From: an uncultured Collinsella sp.
GTDB lineage: Bacteria > Actinomycetota > Coriobacteriia > Coriobacteriales > Coriobacteriaceae
Reading direction: 5' to 3'
Length of the DNA stretch: 5,123 bases
Assembly (NCBI GenBank): GCA_900754275.1
Contig: CAAECF010000081.1
Span: 1-5,123 of the forward strand
Shown piece after piece: positions 1-5,123 of this stretch; position 1 is the first letter of the stretch, and the number at the start of each line of letters is the position of its first letter. Made by a program: the position numbers and the translations under genes. The notes under the pieces are model-generated. The model worked only from the letters and a program-made list of their open reading frames with translations. It was not told where the DNA came from and made no database searches.

Positions 1-17
1 CGGACACTCCGCAGGAA

Positions 18-60
18 GAAAGAACCCCCGCCGCACGTAGTGCGCAGCGGGGGTTCTTTC
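18..60 (-). terminator. Rho-independent terminator of nifJ, possibly bidirectional
   Basis: A perfect 14-bp inverted repeat (18-31 with 47-60) has the core CCCCCGC/GCGGGGG flanked by an A-rich arm and a T-rich arm. An inner stem (32-36 with 40-44) closes on a 3-base loop, leaving bases 45-46 as a bulge. Read on the minus strand, the hairpin begins 52 bases past the nifJ stop codon, and its pyrimidine-rich arm continues into TTCC. This is the usual shape of an intrinsic terminator. Read on the plus strand, the T-rich arm TTCTTTC also follows the GC core, so it could stop transcription from a convergent gene left of the window. A further 6-base pairing (1-6 with 62-67) could extend the structure after an 11-base bulge. 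The hairpin is seen directly; its function is inferred. Confidence 0.88.
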
Positions 61-111
61 ATGTCCGAGGACGTCCGCGAAGGTCAGCCCTCAGATCCTG
101 CGGTGGGAGAC

Positions 112-3651
<3,540 letters not shown>

Positions 3652-3659
3652 ATACCCCT

Positions 3660-3664
3660 CTCCT
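3660..3664 (-). promoter_or_regulatory. Ribosome-binding site of nifJ
   Basis: AGGAG on the minus strand lies 8 bases before the ATG at 3651, within a purine run GAGAGGAGAGGGG. It decides the start codon: the frame is open further upstream to an ATG at 3735, but neither that ATG nor the one at 3669 has comparable spacing. The protein from 3651 also begins exactly where PFOR homology is expected, placing the YPITP motif at residue 28. Confidence 0.88.
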
Positions 3665-3683
3665 CTCATATAGGTATACAGGC

Positions 3684-3699
3684 CCCGGCGATCGCCGGG
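3684..3699. promoter_or_regulatory. Perfect 16-bp palindrome before nifJ, candidate operator
   Basis: CCCGGCGATCGCCGGG is a perfect dyad centred about 40 bases upstream of the nifJ start codon. Having no spacer, it would fold poorly as an RNA hairpin but suits a dimeric DNA-binding protein. Just downstream on the minus strand is the AT-rich stretch TGTATACCTATATG (3680-3667), which might contain a -10 element. No convincing -35 hexamer is visible; a promoter here would place the dyad over the -35 region, as for a repressor or an activator. The palindrome is certain; the operator role is inference, and it matches no regulator site I can name. Confidence 0.4.
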
Positions 3700-3953
3700 A
3701 TATTGGCGTGATGGGATTTTCGTTGTTGCTTCCAATCATCTGGCAGGCGGACTCAGCAGCAGGTACATGGCGTGGAGAGAAGGCATGCCAAGGCGAGGAG
3801 GGCTGCACGCGCTCCACAGGCCCAGCTACCCGTCTTGCACATGACCGAGCGCCGCAAAGGCCGCATGCCGGATGCTCCCGGGCACGCCCCGGCGATGGGA
3901 AGCGCCCGCAACGGAAATCCGCATGCGGGTTTATTGTACCCCGCCGTCAAGCC

Positions 3954-3969
3954 ATATTTCGGCAAATAT
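3954..3969. repeat. AT-rich dyad ATATTT-CGGC-AAATAT
   Basis: Perfect 6-base arms with a 4-base centre. If base 3970 is bulged, the symmetry extends outward by CC (3952-3953) pairing with GG (3971-3972). It sits in the AT-rich part of the nifJ upstream region, about 310 bases from the start codon. It could be a protein-binding site or a weak RNA hairpin. Its function is unknown and the call is by inspection only. Confidence 0.45.
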
Positions 3970-3977
3970 AGGTGGCC

Positions 3978-3991
3978 GGTAAAGGTTTACC
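3978..3991. repeat. Dyad GGTAAA-GG-TTTACC
   Basis: Perfect 6-base arms around a 2-base centre. Its centre is 23 bases from the centre of the neighbouring AT-rich dyad, roughly two helical turns, so the two could form a paired binding site facing one side of the DNA. No known regulator consensus is recognised. Confidence 0.45.
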
Positions 3992-4025
3992 TCGGGTGAC
4001 TATTGTGCGCCCGGCACCGACGGAT

Positions 4026-4075
4026 ACAGTCCCCTGGAACCCCACAGCAGTTGCGGTGAAATAGGGACTGTTTTT
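4026..4075 (+). terminator. Possible plus-strand hairpin with T-tract
   Basis: ACAGTCCC at 4026-4033 is complementary to GGGACTGT at 4064-4071. The second arm runs into TTTTT at 4071-4075, giving an 8-bp stem with a 30-base loop and a U-tract in plus-strand RNA. The second arm is also part of the 22-bp inverted repeat at 4049-4115, so the two pairings exclude each other. It would block antisense transcription entering the FHA gene. The loop is long and the stem short, so a terminator role is only a possibility. Confidence 0.25.
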
Positions 4076-4115
4076 GCTGTTAACGGCCTTAATCAGTCCC
4101 TATTTCACCGCAACT
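4049..4115. repeat. Perfect 22-bp inverted repeat with 23-base loop
   Basis: Arms 4049-4070 and 4094-4115 are perfectly complementary over 22 bases; each contains the core GGTGAAATAGGGACT or its complement. The structure begins 15 bases past the FHA stop codon, so the mRNA of that operon would end in a long stable hairpin. There is no T-tract after it on either strand, so it is not a classical intrinsic terminator. It could be a REP-like or MITE-like dispersed element, an mRNA 3'-end stabiliser or a protein-binding site. I see no clear target-site duplication in the flanks. The structure is certain; its class is not. Confidence 0.85.
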
Positions 4116-4130
4116 CATTGGGGGGATGAG

Positions 4131-5069
4131 CTAGAGGGCGCCGAGGAGGATGGCGTAGGTGGTGGATTCGCCGAGTTTGAGCTCGTCGCCGGGGTTGAGC
4201 TGGGCGGAGCGGCCGGGCTCTACTTGAATACACACACTCGTGGCCCCGTTTACCACCACGGTGCCGTTCGTGGACGACAGGTCCTCGACAAACCATGCGC
4301 CAGAATCGTCGCACCAGATATGGGCATGGCGGGCCGAGACGTCGTCACCGACATCGGTGATGTCGCCCTCCCCCGTTGCCAGCGCGCCGATCTCGACGCC
4401 TTCCTCACTCGGCTGAATCCAGCGCGGGGCGCTCACCACGTAGCCGTTTTGCACGCGCAGCAGTCCCAGCGGATGCGCCGGCGCGACCTCGCGCTCGCCC
4501 GCGACCGAAGATGTGCTCAGCGAGCGCGGCGTCGACGTGGCGCCGCCACAGGTCGCATGAGCGTAGTCGATGGCATAGGTCACCGACGAGCGGACATCTG
4601 CCGAGCAACCCACGGCGACAAACAGCACCAGGATGGCCTCGGCACGTTCGGCGGGCATGAGCTCAGCCGCCTGCGACAGGCGCTCGAGCGCATTGCGATA
4701 GAGATTCGTGTCCTGATGGCATTCCTCGAGTGCCCGCACCATGGGCTCGCCAGTGGGGCCGCACACCATATTGGTCACGGCCGCGGCGTCCATGGGATTG
4801 CGACGGCGCAGGGCCAGCTGCGACATAATGCGCGCGGCCGAGGTGCCGTAATCGGCAAAATAACGTTCCTGCAGCGTGCCGACCGGCGCGCGCACGATAA
4901 AGCGCGAAACCCAAGAGCGATCGGCGGCACGGCTCTGCGGACTACGGCCGTCGGCGAGCGCGCGGCTCGAGAGCACCAGGCCGCACAGTTCGATATGGCT
5001 CAGGTGCGCTGCGCGCTTAAAGATGTCAAACATTGCCCCGCACGGGGTGAGCTCAGCTTGAGAAGCCAT
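4131..5069 (-). CDS. FHA-domain protein with uncharacterised N-terminal region
   Basis: A 312-residue, probably cytoplasmic protein; no signal peptide or clear membrane helix is seen. The C-terminal part (about 208-312) is a forkhead-associated domain, a phosphothreonine-peptide binding fold. It shows VSARHAHI at 244-251 (Ser245 and His248 of the SxxH motif), then WFVEDLSSTNGT at 259-270 with Asn268-Gly269, and a late GDELKLG at 294-300. The canonical Gly-Arg is Gly228-Ala229, so a main phosphate-binding Arg is missing. Residues 1 to about 170 are mostly helical by eye and not recognised as a known family. A Ser/Thr-rich linker at about 174-190 joins the two parts. The ATG at 5069 is preceded by AGGAGG with an 8-base spacer; a later Met13 has a poorer site. 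The gene follows a partial gene by 3 bases, which suggests an operon. Such proteins often act with Ser/Thr kinases and phosphatases, but none is visible here. Confidence 0.88.
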   Translation of the reverse strand: MASQAELTPCGAMFDIFKRAAHLSHIELCGLVLSSRALADGRSPQSRAADRSWVSRFIVRAPVGTLQERYFADYGTSAARIMSQLALRRRNPMDAAAVTNMVCGPTGEPMVRALEECHQDTNLYRNALERLSQAAELMPAERAEAILVLFVAVGCSADVRSSVTYAIDYAHATCGGATSTPRSLSTSSVAGEREVAPAHPLGLLRVQNGYVVSAPRWIQPSEEGVEIGALATGEGDITDVGDDVSARHAHIWCDDSGAWFVEDLSSTNGTVVVNGATSVCIQVEPGRSAQLNPGDELKLGESTTYAILLGAL

Positions 5070-5072
5070 GGC

Positions 5073-5123
5073 TTAGCCCTCCTTGGTCGCAGAGATAGTG
5101 TCGGATACTTCGGCCGGCCCGCC
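5073..5123 (-). CDS. C-terminal end of an unidentified upstream gene (partial)
   Basis: An open frame entering from the right edge ends in TAA at 5075-5073, three bases before the FHA start codon. The visible tail is GGPAEVSDTISATKEG, too short to identify. It is called a gene because of the tight spacing before a well-supported start, the ribosome-binding site overlapping its final codons, the shared strand, and GC-rich third positions in several codons. The other two minus-strand frames are also open over this short span, so the frame choice rests on context. A kinase, a phosphatase or another FHA-linked protein would be natural, but nothing in these 16 residues shows it. Confidence 0.55.
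   Translation of the reverse strand, partial: GGPAEVSDTISATKEG
5078..5083 (-). promoter_or_regulatory. Ribosome-binding site of the FHA gene
   Basis: AGGAGG on the minus strand lies 8 bases before the ATG at 5069 and fixes that start. It sits inside the last codons (Lys-Glu-Gly) of the upstream partial gene, so ribosomes finishing that gene could restart here. Confidence 0.85.

Larger units (their letters stand above)
3652..4048. other. Long intergenic region upstream of nifJ, no gene supported
   Basis: Nearly 400 bases between nifJ and the inverted repeat behind the FHA gene. Short open frames exist on both strands (for example 3753-3965 minus and 3772-3999 plus), but none has a good ribosome-binding site, a recognisable product or the codon pattern of the neighbours. 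Visible structures include a GC hairpin 3878-3882/3888-3892 with a 5-base loop, a hairpin 3925-3929/3940-3944 whose loop contains TACAAT on the minus strand, and three GCATGC palindromes at 3783, 3863 and 3921. The stretch 3930-4005 is clearly more AT-rich than its surroundings and is the likeliest place for a distal nifJ promoter. I could not fit a well-spaced -35/-10 pair. I recognise no tRNA, riboswitch or SRP RNA here. Confidence 0.6.

Noticed and set aside
9..103. 8-base complementarity between 9-16 and 96-103
   Set aside because: It spans the strong terminator hairpin and is short enough to be chance in GC-rich DNA.
3700..3790. TPP riboswitch upstream of the TPP-dependent nifJ
   Set aside because: The minus strand has scattered resemblances (CTGAG, ACCTG, CCAGATGATTGG), but the conserved thi-box order and spacing are absent.
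3933..3950. TTGACG and TACAAT on the minus strand as a nifJ promoter
   Set aside because: Both hexamers look good alone, but they are only 6 bases apart instead of about 17, and neither has a well-spaced partner elsewhere.
3753..3965. Short minus-strand open frame (70 codons) upstream of nifJ
   Set aside because: There is no convincing ribosome-binding site, and its Cys/Ala/Pro-rich composition looks like random translation of GC-rich DNA. Overlapping plus-strand frames (3708-3971, 3772-3999) are no better.
3652..4048. tRNA, SRP RNA or other known structural RNA in the gap
   Set aside because: No T-loop GTTCGA-type motif, no SRP domain IV consensus and no RNase P core were found by reading both strands.
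4049..4115. Intrinsic terminator of the FHA operon
   Set aside because: The stem is strong, but minus-strand sequence after it is GCTGTGGGG with no U-tract, so I list it as an inverted repeat of unknown class.
4041..4123. Target-site duplication flanking the inverted repeat
   Set aside because: The flanks (ACAGC on the left, CATTG on the right) do not match, so insertion as a transposable element is not shown from this sequence alone.
4320..5123. Open plus-strand frame antisense to the FHA gene, running off the right edge
   Set aside because: It is the same codon-register artefact as over nifJ; there is no ribosome-binding site and no recognisable protein.

Overview
The window looks like chromosomal DNA of a high-GC, strictly anaerobic actinobacterium. 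A Coriobacteriia member such as Collinsella is my best guess. The reasons are the single-chain pyruvate:ferredoxin oxidoreductase, the strongly GC-ending codon use, strong Shine-Dalgarno sites and an FHA-domain signalling protein. The assignment is by pattern recognition, not by a search. All supported genes lie on the minus strand, so the window reads biologically from right to left.

Right end (5123 to 4131): the last 16 codons of an unidentified gene run into a 312-residue protein with a C-terminal FHA domain. The two are 3 bases apart, and the ribosome-binding site of the second lies in the final codons of the first, so they are probably co-transcribed and translationally coupled. The FHA domain keeps the SxxH and NG signatures but has Ala where the usual phosphate-contacting Arg of the Gly-Arg motif should be.

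Middle (4130 to 3652): 479 bases without a supportable gene. They hold a perfect 22-bp-arm inverted repeat just past the FHA stop codon, with a third partial copy of its core beside it. They also hold two AT-rich dyads, GC-rich hairpins and a perfect 16-bp palindrome close to the start of the next gene. This stretch is both the 3' end of the FHA operon and the regulatory region of nifJ.

Left part (3651 to 112): a complete nifJ gene for a 1179-residue pyruvate:ferredoxin/flavodoxin oxidoreductase with every catalytic and cluster-binding residue I looked for. It couples oxidative decarboxylation of pyruvate to reduction of ferredoxin, the central step of pyruvate fermentation in anaerobes. A strong terminator hairpin follows at 18-60, so nifJ appears to be monocistronic. 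I see no functional link between the FHA operon and nifJ beyond adjacency. I found no mobile-element gene, CRISPR array or RNA gene. The most interesting items are the paired repeat structure at 4026-4115, the palindrome before nifJ and the altered FHA domain.
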